Shown here: positions 1 to 8,286 of the stretch, in pieces
Numbering within the stretch: the stretch's first letter is position 1
How the letters are laid out: the number at the start of each line of letters is the position of its first letter
Assembly: GCF_042657185.1 (NCBI RefSeq)
Contig: NZ_JBHSNN010000024.1
From: Ureibacillus thermophilus
GTDB taxonomy: Bacteria; Bacillota; Bacilli; Bacillales_A; Planococcaceae
Length of the DNA: 64,000 nucleotides
Reading direction: 5' to 3' (one strand)
The notes under the pieces: model-generated
Seen by the model: only the letters and a program-made list of their open reading frames with translations
What the model was told of the DNA's origin: nothing
Databases searched by the model: none
Translations under genes and position numbers: made by a program

Positions 1-64
1 ATATCAAAAAAACATCATTTTCTCCTTGGAGAAAATGATGTTTTTTTAGATTTGTCCCAGCCTC
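1..64 (-). repeat. Interspersed repeat, copy 1 (cut by window edge)
   Basis: This is the right end of the family seen in full at 29428-29745, 41422-41695 and 55544-55860. It contains the perfect hairpin with arms AACATCATTTTCTCC and GGAGAAAATGATGTT, then the terminal motif GTCCCAGCCTC. The rest of the element lies outside the window. It ends 5 bp before the stop codon of the protease gene, so the hairpin with its T-run can serve as that gene's terminator. Orientation is as in the copy at 55.5 kb. Confidence 0.85.
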
Positions 65-69
65 ATTTT

Positions 70-1359
70 TTATTTATGGATAGTAATGTCTGAAATTTTG
101 AAATTTCCATACTCATCAACTATCACCGTATATGTTTTATAACGATCGAAATATTGGTAGTCCCCTGAAGCGCTATAAAAATCAAAAGTTTCATTTGTTT
201 CTACTAGATAATATCCCTCATGAGATGTTACATCTAAAATATCATTTGTAAGAAATATAAATTGATGACCTTTATAAGCAATGTCTGAAATATAATCTTC
301 TAATTCTTCATACGCAGTACCTGTTACCATATCAGCAATCCAATAAAAATTGCTTTCATTTAAAGCCAATTCATAATACATTCGGAAGCTTTGAACAAAT
401 TGACCAGCCAATATTGTATTATCATCTTCTAATGGTAATTCATTTTCGTAAGAATCTTCATCATAATAATCTTCATAAATCCCCGCCACGGCTAGTATAT
501 CTTGTCGACTCATCGGTTGTTGTATCCATTGCTCAAAATAGTCAATCATGCTGTAGATTGGAATTGCAAATCCAAAGTTGGTGTTTGATTTGGATGTATA
601 GAGCAATGAATTGATGCCTACGACTTTTCCGGTATTTGAATCGACTAATGGTCCTCCACTACTTCCATGGTCAATTTGAACATCTACTTGATAAATTTGC
701 TTATAAATAAACCTATCTAATTCCATATCGCGATTTGTTCCAGTGATATAACCAATGGAAGCTGAATTTTCAAAACCATTTGGACTTCCAAAAGCAATCA
801 CTTCTAAACCTACTGGTGATTCATTGGTTTCAATTGGCAAAGGATCTTCATTTTCATACGTTGGGACATGGAGCAATGCAATATCATAATGTTCCGAAAT
901 GCCGATGACTGTTGCATCAAATTCCTGACCTTTTGAATTACGAACAATCACATCCACCTCGCCATCGACAACATGAGCATTAGTCACAACATATCCACCT
1001 TTTGCATACAGAAACCCTGATCCTCTACTGTATGATGTTAAAATCGTAAATACTTTTTGCTGCACATTTTTTATTAATGTTACGCGATCTATTTCGTTCA
1101 TTTTTACAGTATTTAGATAATTATTTTTGACCGGTTCTGAATTAATCGGTTTTTGCTCTTCCGTTAGTTCATATACTTTCCAAAGCCCGAAAATTACTCC
1201 GCCAAGTGCTAAAAAAATCATGAACAATATAGGCCATAACCATTTTGGCATATTCACTTCTTGTAAATTTGCTCCGCAAGATGAACAAAATTTTGCATGG
1301 CTTTCATTATCATAATGACATTTTTTACATTTCAAGTAATGCCCCCCATTATTATCCAA
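70..1359 (-). CDS. Membrane-anchored trypsin-like serine protease with N-terminal zinc ribbon
   Basis: A 429-aa protein. It starts with a zinc ribbon (C11-x2-C14, C25-x2-C28), followed by one membrane helix at about 40-62 and a HtrA/S1C-type protease domain at about 95-260. The catalytic triad is readable: H129 in TNAHVVDG, D159 in HYDIALLHV and S234 in HGSSGGPL. About 160 C-terminal residues are rich in Tyr, Asp and Glu and match no domain I recognise. No PDZ domain is seen, unlike classical HtrA. The ribbon should be cytoplasmic and the protease extracellular. Function is probably protein quality control or regulated proteolysis at the cell surface; the substrate is unknown. Confidence 0.85.
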   Translation of the reverse strand: MDNNGGHYLKCKKCHYDNESHAKFCSSCGANLQEVNMPKWLWPILFMIFLALGGVIFGLWKVYELTEEQKPINSEPVKNNYLNTVKMNEIDRVTLIKNVQQKVFTILTSYSRGSGFLYAKGGYVVTNAHVVDGEVDVIVRNSKGQEFDATVIGISEHYDIALLHVPTYENEDPLPIETNESPVGLEVIAFGSPNGFENSASIGYITGTNRDMELDRFIYKQIYQVDVQIDHGSSGGPLVDSNTGKVVGINSLLYTSKSNTNFGFAIPIYSMIDYFEQWIQQPMSRQDILAVAGIYEDYYDEDSYENELPLEDDNTILAGQFVQSFRMYYELALNESNFYWIADMVTGTAYEELEDYISDIAYKGHQFIFLTNDILDVTSHEGYYLVETNETFDFYSASGDYQYFDRYKTYTVIVDEYGNFKISDITIHK

Positions 1360-1478
1360 TCTATATTAAAAAGATTAGCATAGACTGAGACTATCGTCTA
1401 TACTACAAATATTTCTATCTTCTTAAGAATAGTAAAAACATAAAAAACCTAGCAACGAAAGTCACTAGGATTCCATGA

Positions 1479-1931
1479 TTATAGTACTTTCTTATTTTGC
1501 TGTTCTAGACAGTCAGGGCAAGTTCCGTAAACTTCGAGGCGGTGAGAATTTACTTTATATCCAGTAACATGAGATGCGAATTGTTCGACTTCTTTTAACG
1601 CTGGATAGTGAAAATCCGTAATTTTTCCGCAGCTTTCACAAATCATATGATAGTGGTCATTTGTGACGAAATCAAAACGGCTTGCTGCATCACCGTAAGT
1701 TAACTCTTTCACTAAACCAGCTTCGCGAAAAACGCGCAAGTTATTATATACAGTCGCAACACTCATGTTTGGAAATTTACCTTCTAGGGATTTATATATC
1801 TCATCGGCAGTTGGATGCGTCATCGAGTTAATTAAATATTCTAGTATAGCATGACGTTGTGGAGTAATTCTTACGCCCGTTGCCTTTAACGTGTCTAGAG
1901 CATTTTTTAACTGCAGTTCAGACATCGTCAT
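1479..1931 (-). CDS. perR: Peroxide-responsive repressor PerR (Fur family)
   Basis: A 150-aa Fur-family metalloregulator, nearly colinear with B. subtilis PerR. The winged helix spans about 20-85, with the recognition region around SVATVYNNL. Regulatory-metal ligands are H39, D87, H93, H95 and D106, which are H37, D85, H91, H93 and D104 in B. subtilis numbering. The structural Zn site is C98/C101 and C138/C141. In the family, peroxide oxidises the Fe-bound histidines and releases the operator, derepressing peroxide defence. A Per box lies just upstream, so autorepression is likely. The start is ATG; a second ATG two codons in (MTM-SEL) is also possible. Confidence 0.97.
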   Translation of the reverse strand: MTMSELQLKNALDTLKATGVRITPQRHAILEYLINSMTHPTADEIYKSLEGKFPNMSVATVYNNLRVFREAGLVKELTYGDAASRFDFVTNDHYHMICESCGKITDFHYPALKEVEQFASHVTGYKVNSHRLEVYGTCPDCLEQQNKKVL

Positions 1932-1956
1932 GCACCTCTTTTCAATAATTCTTAAC

Positions 1957-1971
1957 TTATAATAGTTATAA
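1957..1971 (-). promoter_or_regulatory. Per box upstream of perR
   Basis: TTATAATAGTTATAA is a 7-1-7 inverted repeat with one mismatch to the PerR consensus TTATAATNATTATAA. It sits about 26 bp upstream of the perR start codon, as expected for autoregulation. Confidence 0.8.
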
Positions 1972-2111
1972 ATAGTGTAACTGAATATTTATGTAACGTC
2001 AACTTTTCAACTCATTTCTTGAGATGCAATAATACAATTTTCTCAAAAATTAGTCTTCTCTTCAATATATTAAACATAATAAATTCTTAGGTATGTAAAT
2101 TGTACTATCAT

Positions 2112-3056
2112 TTAATACCCTTTTAAAATATCCATTTTATTTTCAAGATTCCGTTCCCCGTTCATCCATTTTCTTAGACTCCGTTTAAAAATTTCAAAAC
2201 TGCGCTCTAAATATCTGGAAGAGCGGCTTGAAATATGAGGAGAAATCGTTACATTCTCCATTTCCCAAAGTTTGCTGTCGCCTGGTAGAGGCTCTGTTTC
2301 AAAAACATCCAACACCGCGTGAAAAATTTGTTTTTCTTCAAGGGCTCGAATCAAATCTTCCGTTTTAACTAAATCGCCTCGTCCAAAATTCATAAAAATG
2401 CAGTGATCTTTCAAAAGTGTAAAATGTTCATAGTTCAATAAATATCTCGTTTCTACCGTACTTGGCAAAATGGAGATGAGGATATCAGCTTTCGGCAATA
2501 ACTCCTTTAACTTATCCATTGAATGAGTTTCATTCATATAAGGGGCACTTTCTCCGCTGCGATTAACCCCTATCGTATAGACGTCGAAAGCTTGAAGCAT
2601 CCGTCCCACTTCGCTGCCAATAGCTCCCGGTCCTAAAATAAGCGCCGTTGAACCATTTAGTTCATACAATTTTGTTTTTTGATTCCATGTTTTTTCTTGC
2701 TGATTTTTATAGATGAACGGCAACGCTCTCTTAATAGAGAGGAGATGGGCTAAAATCGATTCTGCCATTGGTTTTTTATGGATGCCGCGCACATTGGACA
2801 CAACAATTCCCCTTTCCGCTATTGCTTGATGGGGCATTTTTTCAATGCCGGAAGAAGCGACAAAAATCCATTTCACCTTCTTTGCAATGTTGATTTTTTC
2901 TTCATCTAAATCTTCACCATAAGTCACCAATACTTCCGCTTTCGCCAATTCTTTATCATCAATGGTCTTATGAAAAATGAAATCAACCTCTGGAAAATCG
3001 TTTACTAAGGATTCTTTTAAATCCGGTCTTGGATCAAATGTGAAATAAACTCGCAT
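2112..3056 (-). CDS. D-isomer-specific 2-hydroxyacid dehydrogenase family protein
   Basis: 314 aa from the ATG at 3056. This start lies 5 bp after the bcp stop and has GGGAAG upstream; a longer reading frame would run into bcp. It has the two-domain formate/glycerate dehydrogenase fold. The NAD-binding glycine motif is GPGAIGSEVG, with active-site signatures VLDVFETEPLP and SPHIS (catalytic His). It should interconvert a 2-keto acid and a D-2-hydroxy acid with NAD(P). The substrate cannot be told from sequence. It is transcribed behind bcp, probably as a two-gene operon. Confidence 0.85.
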   Translation of the reverse strand: MRVYFTFDPRPDLKESLVNDFPEVDFIFHKTIDDKELAKAEVLVTYGEDLDEEKINIAKKVKWIFVASSGIEKMPHQAIAERGIVVSNVRGIHKKPMAESILAHLLSIKRALPFIYKNQQEKTWNQKTKLYELNGSTALILGPGAIGSEVGRMLQAFDVYTIGVNRSGESAPYMNETHSMDKLKELLPKADILISILPSTVETRYLLNYEHFTLLKDHCIFMNFGRGDLVKTEDLIRALEEKQIFHAVLDVFETEPLPGDSKLWEMENVTISPHISSRSSRYLERSFEIFKRSLRKWMNGERNLENKMDILKGY

Positions 3057-3061
3057 ATTTC

Positions 3062-3538
3062 TTACTTCCCTTCTGCTTCCCGTAAATAATTCAACACTTC
3101 TTCTATATGGTTTTTTACGCGAACTTTTCTCCATTCCTTGATGACAATTCCGTTTTCATCAATTAAAAAAGTGGAACGTTCAATGCCCATATATTCTTTA
3201 CCGTAATTTTTCTTCAATACCCAAACGCCGTATTTTTCGCATACTTCATGGTTTGCATCAACTAACAATGAAAATGGCAAATTATATTTTTCAATAAACT
3301 TTTTATGCCGTTCAGCAGAATCCCCGCTGACTCCAAGAATTACAGCGTTGAGTTCCTCGAAAGATTCATGATGGTCGCGGAAGTCGCATGCTTCTGTCGT
3401 GCATCCCGGTGTCATGTCTTTCGGATAAAAATAAAGAATTACTTTCTTTCCTCGAAAATCACTCAGGCTGACTGGTTCCCCTTTTTCATTGTGCAGCGTA
3501 AAGTCTGGCGCTTTCTGATTTACTAAAGATTCGCTCAT
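3062..3538 (-). CDS. bcp: Thioredoxin-dependent thiol peroxidase Bcp
   Basis: A 158-aa peroxiredoxin of the Bcp/PrxQ type (B. subtilis YgaF). The peroxidatic cysteine C46 and resolving cysteine C51 lie in TPGCTTEAC, the PrxQ spacing. It reduces hydrogen and alkyl peroxides in the cytoplasm using thioredoxin. It lies between perR and gsaB as in B. subtilis. The upstream region has a ribosome-binding site (AGGGAGGG) but no convincing Per box. Confidence 0.93.
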   Translation of the reverse strand: MSESLVNQKAPDFTLHNEKGEPVSLSDFRGKKVILYFYPKDMTPGCTTEACDFRDHHESFEELNAVILGVSGDSAERHKKFIEKYNLPFSLLVDANHEVCEKYGVWVLKKNYGKEYMGIERSTFLIDENGIVIKEWRKVRVKNHIEEVLNYLREAEGK

Positions 3539-3655
3539 GAAAATCCCTCCCTTTTGTTTATCCTACCGAACTGGGGAAAATGTTTCAAATTCTTTGGCGT
3601 AATATGTCAAAGAAGGCTAAAATAAAATTGAAATTATAAACATGGAGGCAATACG

Positions 3656-4945
3656 ATGAATCACTCAAAATCTGAAGAAATCTATCAAGAAGCACTAAAA
3701 CATATTGTAGGCGGAGTGAACAGTCCTTCCCGTTCCTATAAAGCTGTTGGCGGAGGAGCACCTGTCGTAATGGCAAAAGGGAAAGGCCCATATTTCTGGG
3801 ATGTGGACGGCAACCGCTATATCGACTATTTAGCAGGATACGGACCAATTATTACCGGCTTTGGCCATCCACATATTGCAAAAGCTATTAAACTTGCGGC
3901 TGATACAGGTGTGCTTTTCGGAACTCCAACCGAGCATGAAGTAAAATTTGCAAAAATGTTGAAAGATGCGATTCCATCGCTGGATAAAGTGCGCTTTACA
4001 AACTCTGGTACAGAAGCAGTGATGACAACAGTCCGCGTTGCCCGCGCTTATACTGGACGCACAAAAATTATCAAATTTGAAGGCTGCTATCACGGACATT
4101 TCGACCAAGTATTAGTGGCAGCTGGTTCTGGTCCTGCAACTCTTGGTTCACCGGATTCAGCAGGTGTTCCTCAAACGGTGGCAACTGAAGTCATTACCGT
4201 ACCTTATAACGACACAGAACACTTGCAGCTTGCCATGGATAAATGGGGAGAAGATGTTGCAGCCATTCTAGTTGAGCCAATCGTCGGAAACTTTGGTATG
4301 GTTATGCCAAAACCTGGATTTTTAGAATATATTCACAAAGTTGCCAAAGAATTTGGAGCCCTTGTTATATATGATGAAGTTATCACCGCTTTCCGTTTCC
4401 ATTATGGCGGCGCCCAAGATATGCTCGGATTTACACCAGACTTAACGGCAATGGGTAAAATAATCGGCGGTGGTCTGCCAATTGGCGCTTATGGCGGCCG
4501 CAAAGAAATCATGGATACCGTGGCTCCATTAGGACCAGCCTACCAAGCGGGAACAATGGCCGGCAATCCTGCCTCAATGCTTGCGGGAATTGCATGCTTA
4601 GAAGTACTTCAAACGCCAGGTGTTTACGAAGAAATGGACCGCTTAGGAGGAATCCTTGAAAAAGGCATTTTGGAGGCTGCTGAAAGACATGGCATTGCCG
4701 TAACAGTCAACCGCATTAAAGGCGCTCTTACTGTGTACTTTACAGATCAAAAAGTTGAAAATTATAAACAAGCGGAACAATCAGACGGTGAAATGTTTGG
4801 CCGTTTCTTTAAATTGATGCTTTCAAAAGGAATCAATTTGGCTCCATCCAAATTCGAAGCTTGGTTCTTAACAACAGAACATAAAGAAGAAGATGTTCTT
4901 GAAACGATTGAAGCAGTCGATTATGCCTTTTCAAAATTAAAATAA
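3656..4945 (+). CDS. gsaB: Glutamate-1-semialdehyde 2,1-aminomutase
   Basis: A 429-aa class-III aminotransferase-fold enzyme that converts glutamate-1-semialdehyde to 5-aminolevulinate in the C5 tetrapyrrole pathway. The PLP-binding lysine is K268 in TAMGKIIGGG, and the phosphate-binding NSGTEAV is at about 116-122. Length and sequence are typical. No other hem genes are adjacent and the neighbours are bcp and ygaE, so this is probably the second, GsaB-type paralogue. The Shine-Dalgarno is GGAGG, 8 bp before the ATG. Confidence 0.95.
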   Translation: MNHSKSEEIYQEALKHIVGGVNSPSRSYKAVGGGAPVVMAKGKGPYFWDVDGNRYIDYLAGYGPIITGFGHPHIAKAIKLAADTGVLFGTPTEHEVKFAKMLKDAIPSLDKVRFTNSGTEAVMTTVRVARAYTGRTKIIKFEGCYHGHFDQVLVAAGSGPATLGSPDSAGVPQTVATEVITVPYNDTEHLQLAMDKWGEDVAAILVEPIVGNFGMVMPKPGFLEYIHKVAKEFGALVIYDEVITAFRFHYGGAQDMLGFTPDLTAMGKIIGGGLPIGAYGGRKEIMDTVAPLGPAYQAGTMAGNPASMLAGIACLEVLQTPGVYEEMDRLGGILEKGILEAAERHGIAVTVNRIKGALTVYFTDQKVENYKQAEQSDGEMFGRFFKLMLSKGINLAPSKFEAWFLTTEHKEEDVLETIEAVDYAFSKLK

Positions 4946-4956
4946 GTTGAATGTAT

Positions 4957-4983
4957 GGCATTCCCCATCTATAAAGGAATGCC
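4957..4983 (+). terminator. Weak hairpin after gsaB
   Basis: An 8-bp stem GGCATTCC/GGAATGCC with an 11-nt loop. It is not followed by a clean T-run, so terminator function is only possible. Confidence 0.35.
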
Positions 4984-5089
4984 GCACTCCATCCATTTTA
5001 ATTTCTTGGGGGATTTAATTTTTAATGAGAATGATTTTGCTAATAAGTTTGAACGGCTTACCAAAAAATTGTAAAGTGGGGGCTTCACT

Positions 5090-6181
5090 ATGCAATTAGG
5101 CGCCCGAGTATTAAAAACCGGTGTAGCAATCGTCTTTGCTTTATTTTTAGCGGATATGTTGAAACTTCCATCACCCGTGTTCGCTGGAATTGCCGCTATC
5201 TTTGCCATTCAGCCTTCCATTTATCGCTCTTATTTGACGATTGTGGAACAAATCCAAGGAAACTTGATTGGTGCAGTTGTGGCCATCTTATTCGGTCTAT
5301 GCTTCGGTCACCATATTGTTGCCATTGGCATTGCGGCCATTCTTGTGATTGGGATTATGTTGAAGTTAAAGCTGCAATCTTCTCTTTCTCTAGCCCTTGT
5401 GACGCTTGTGGCGATCATGGTGTATGAAAGCGGAGACTTCTTGGAATTCAGCGTCATTCGATTTTTAACAGTAATGGTAGGGGTGTTTGCAGCCTTTATC
5501 GTGAACATGGTCTTCTTGCCGCCGCGATATGAAGTGAAATTGTTTAAAAATATTCAATCGCTGCAGGATGATATTATTCGATGGACGCGCTTAGCCATTC
5601 GAGGGGCTTCTGAGCATGTATCGACGAAAAATGCATTGAGCAAATTTGAAAAACGCCTTTCCGAAATCGAATCGATGTATGTCTTATTTAAAGAAGAGAG
5701 GCAATACACCAAAAAGAAACGTAAAAGCCAAATGCGCAAACTCGTTGTGTATCGCCAAATGATTACAACAACGAAAAAAAGCTTTGAGTTGCTTGCTAGG
5801 CTCCATAAACATGAAAACGAAATTGTCCATTTACCTGAAACATTCCGAACAATGTTGCAGGAACGGCTTGACTTTTTGCTCACGTACCATGAACAACTGT
5901 TATTAAAATATACGGGCAAACTTCGCCCAGAACATTCCAAATGGACGGTGGATAAAAAACATTTAAATCGTTCGGAAGTAATGGAACGTTTGATTGAGCA
6001 AATCGCCATTGAAAAGAGGCGGGAAGGAGAAGAAGAATTTTCAAGCTACCATTTGTTCTACATTTTCTCCAGAATCCTTGATTATGAAGAAAATTTGGAG
6101 CACCTTGATACATTAATTGTTTCTTTCCGCAATTTCCACAGCAAAGACCGCAATGAAGATTTAGAAGAACAGTTTTATTAA
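5090..6181 (+). CDS. ygaE: Aromatic acid exporter-like membrane protein (YgaE, UPF0421)
   Basis: A 363-aa protein. The N-terminal 150 residues form about five hydrophobic segments of the FUSC/ArAE type. A charged, helical, cytoplasmic C-terminal region of about 200 residues follows. Its place directly after gsaB matches B. subtilis ygaE. The ArAE family includes aromatic-acid efflux proteins, but transport by this one is inferred. It is preceded by GTGGGGG and an ATG. It ends 8 bp from the group II intron on the other strand. Confidence 0.75.
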   Translation: MQLGARVLKTGVAIVFALFLADMLKLPSPVFAGIAAIFAIQPSIYRSYLTIVEQIQGNLIGAVVAILFGLCFGHHIVAIGIAAILVIGIMLKLKLQSSLSLALVTLVAIMVYESGDFLEFSVIRFLTVMVGVFAAFIVNMVFLPPRYEVKLFKNIQSLQDDIIRWTRLAIRGASEHVSTKNALSKFEKRLSEIESMYVLFKEERQYTKKKRKSQMRKLVVYRQMITTTKKSFELLARLHKHENEIVHLPETFRTMLQERLDFLLTYHEQLLLKYTGKLRPEHSKWTVDKKHLNRSEVMERLIEQIAIEKRREGEEEFSSYHLFYIFSRILDYEENLEHLDTLIVSFRNFHSKDRNEDLEEQFY

Positions 6182-6189
6182 GTCGTTCA

Positions 6190-6810
6190 ATCGAGTAGGA
6201 GGGAGCGATGAACTCCCGTCCTCTCACACCATACGGTTCCGTATACGGCGGTTCAATTAAGATCATTGACGCAAGTTTTTATAACTTCCGTGAATAGCTG
6301 TTCTCTTTATGCCAGTGGTCACTCCACCCTCCAAGAGGACCCCACGGGATTCACCGCTTCCTCCCTCAAGTGAGGTACTACGTTTTCTGTGTTCATCATG
6401 ACCCACTGAATGCAAAGGCTTTTCTCTCTTAATTGTTCGGTCCTTCTTAGTTGTTCTAGACCAACTAATACGATGACCTCTGCTGGCTTCTGACGGTTCA
6501 GCTACTTATCACTAAGTAGGTTATGAAGTGTACTTCACGTATCCGTCAGACCTCCCTGGGCAAGATTGTAATCTTTCCTTCCATCTATCTGCTTCATTTA
6601 CTCTGTACCACCTTTGGCAGAAAGGACTTTGTTTTGTTTAGCAAACTCACTCAATCATACCTCGCCTTATATGAGGTTCGTGTTCCTCGGACCGGTGTTT
6701 TGCCTTCAGATTCCGCGTCACCACGGACACCCTTGCGTTGAGCTAACCTCTACTTCTGTCTTCGGGGTTCGGGACTTACACCCTATCGTTCATGTACATG
6801 CCGGGCGCAC
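6190..6810 (-). mobile_element. Group II intron lacking its reverse transcriptase ORF
   Basis: Read on the minus strand, the 5' end is GTGCGCCCGGCATG, the standard group II 5' boundary. Stretches I recognise from Firmicute ltrA-type introns follow (GGGTGTCCGTGGTGACGCGG, GAGTTTGCTAAACAAAACA). The 3' end has a domain V-like segment (6220-6254) and a domain VI hairpin GGGAG/GCTCCC (6201-6217), ending in CTCGAT. Total length is about 620 nt. No maturase frame is present, so the domain IV ORF is missing. Domain V looks shorter than usual, so self-splicing may be lost. The intron starts 4 nt behind the T-run of a terminator hairpin, the target choice of class IIC introns. Confidence 0.85.
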
Positions 6811-6814
6811 AATG

Positions 6815-6846
6815 AAAAAGGGGGAATTGGCGTTTTCCAATTCCCT
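6815..6846 (-). terminator. Intrinsic terminator of pssA, group II intron target
   Basis: On the minus strand the stem GGGAATTGG/CCAATTCCC with a 6-nt loop is followed by CCTTTTTCATT. It lies about 120 bp after the pssA stop and directly before the intron's 5' end. Confidence 0.75.
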
Positions 6847-6963
6847 CTTTCTATTTACGAATGTCCGAAAATCTTTCAAGCATGGGATTCACAAACCACC
6901 ATATTCTTTTTGAAATTCCAATAGTGCCAATCAACCAACTGTTGAAAACTAGTTCAGGAACTC

Positions 6964-7488
6964 TTATCCTTTTTCAACCCTCATATGTTTTTTCTTAAAA
7001 CTTGGAAACCTGATATGGCTCACCATGAGGTAACTTAGTAAAATTGTTGCCACAACTAAATAAGCCGGTTTCAATACAAATGAAAGTACAATAAGAAGAA
7101 TGGCCGATACAGGAATCGGCATCCCAATAAAAGTTGAAAGCCCGCTATGTTTCGCATTAAAACGGGCAAGGCGTATTAGACCGCTGATGCTAAAAATGAG
7201 TGCCATAAACAAAGCAGCAGATCCCAATGTTTCCGAATAAATATTGTAAATGACAACAGCTGGAGCGACACCAAAAGTAACAATGTCTGATAAGGAATCA
7301 AGCTCTTTGCCAAATACAGAAGTTGCTTTAAACTTTCTTGCAGCTCTTCCATCCAACAAATCAAATAAGCAACCTAAACATATAAAAAGAATGGCTTTTC
7401 CTATTCGCTGATGGAGAACTGAAAAAATCGACAACATGCCGCATAAAAAATTTCCAATTGTTAAGAGTGAAGGTATGATATTTAACAT
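6964..7488 (-). CDS. pssA: CDP-diacylglycerol-serine O-phosphatidyltransferase
   Basis: A 174-aa integral membrane enzyme that makes phosphatidylserine from CDP-diacylglycerol and serine, the first step to phosphatidylethanolamine. The CDP-alcohol phosphotransferase motif DGx2ARx8Gx3Dx3D is intact at residues 46-68. Several hydrophobic helices surround it. The length matches the short Bacillus enzyme. The start has a strong GAGGGGAG site. No psd gene (decarboxylase) follows; instead the intron lies downstream. Confidence 0.92.
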   Translation of the reverse strand: MLNIIPSLLTIGNFLCGMLSIFSVLHQRIGKAILFICLGCLFDLLDGRAARKFKATSVFGKELDSLSDIVTFGVAPAVVIYNIYSETLGSAALFMALIFSISGLIRLARFNAKHSGLSTFIGMPIPVSAILLIVLSFVLKPAYLVVATILLSYLMVSHIRFPSFKKKHMRVEKG

Positions 7489-7531
7489 ATGACTCCCCTC
7501 TACACAATTCTAATGTATTAAAAGCAGTTTA

Positions 7532-8137
7532 TTACTGCAAAAGTTTTTCTTCATCGACAATCACTAAAATTCCATCTTTATTCAAAAGGCCCCCTGCTTT
7601 TTGCCATTTGCTCATGAAGTTGCTGATTTTTTGGCGGCTGCATCCAAGATAATTTGCCATCTCCTCGTGGGTTAATGGCATTTCAATTACCATTCTTCCT
7701 TCTTTCTTTTTGGCCAGTTTTAAAAGCAGCCAACGCAGCCGCTCAGGTACAGTCATTGTTGAAAGTGCAATATTCAACTGCTCCGCTTTCGTTAATTCTT
7801 GTACGATAGAATCTAAAATCATCGTCCCTCGAATCATTTCATCTTCTAAAAGCTCTAACGGAAACGCATACAGAATACTATCTGTCAAAGCTGCAGCATA
7901 TTTCGTATATTCGATCTGGCCTTTTAAAGAATCTAAATAACCAAAAAACTCTGAAGGTCCGATTAATGAAATGGTTGTCGTTCTTCCATCAAAAGAATCC
8001 ATTGCAATTTTCACAAAGCCTTTTTGTATATAGTAGAATGTATGAATTTGCTCCCCTATTTGATAAATCATTTCTCCCTTTTTTACAAAAACAGGTTTCC
8101 CTTTTTTGATGATGTCCTCAGTCCGAATGTTTATCAC
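7532..8137 (-). CDS. Crp/Fnr-family transcriptional regulator
   Basis: 201 aa with an N-terminal cupin/cNMP-binding-like domain (about 10-125) and a C-terminal winged helix. The recognition helix lies around LTHEEMANYLGCSRQKI. No Fnr-type N-terminal cysteine cluster is present, so Fe-S oxygen sensing is unlikely. It is divergent from the sulfonate-type ABC transporter operon across a 149-bp gap, which makes that operon the likeliest target. The effector is unknown. Confidence 0.85.
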   Translation of the reverse strand: MINIRTEDIIKKGKPVFVKKGEMIYQIGEQIHTFYYIQKGFVKIAMDSFDGRTTTISLIGPSEFFGYLDSLKGQIEYTKYAAALTDSILYAFPLELLEDEMIRGTMILDSIVQELTKAEQLNIALSTMTVPERLRWLLLKLAKKKEGRMVIEMPLTHEEMANYLGCSRQKISNFMSKWQKAGGLLNKDGILVIVDEEKLLQ

Positions 8138-8286
8138 TCCCCTTCTGACTTAGCCATTATGATTATATAAAAATTTTTATATTTGTAACAAAAGTGACAG
8201 AAATTTTTCTCCATAATCTATAAAATTCATTTATCTAACTTAATCCTATTAATTTAGTTTGTTTTATAAGAAATTAGGTGAATTAA

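Noticed and set aside
3057..3134. 26-residue N-terminal extension of the 2-hydroxyacid dehydrogenase
   Set aside because: It overlaps bcp and the family N-terminus (MRVYFTFDP) starts at 3056 with an RBS.
3539..3655. Possible Per box between bcp and gsaB
   Set aside because: AT-rich stretches such as AAAATTGAAATTATAA do not form the 7-1-7 inverted repeat.
5880..6266. 128-aa minus-strand frame overlapping the end of ygaE
   Set aside because: It spans the intron 3' end and antisense ygaE, with no RBS or family resemblance.
6523..6913. Two plus-strand frames of 72 and 99 aa in the 6.2-6.9 kb gap
   Set aside because: They are antisense to the group II intron, have no ribosome-binding site and resemble no protein.
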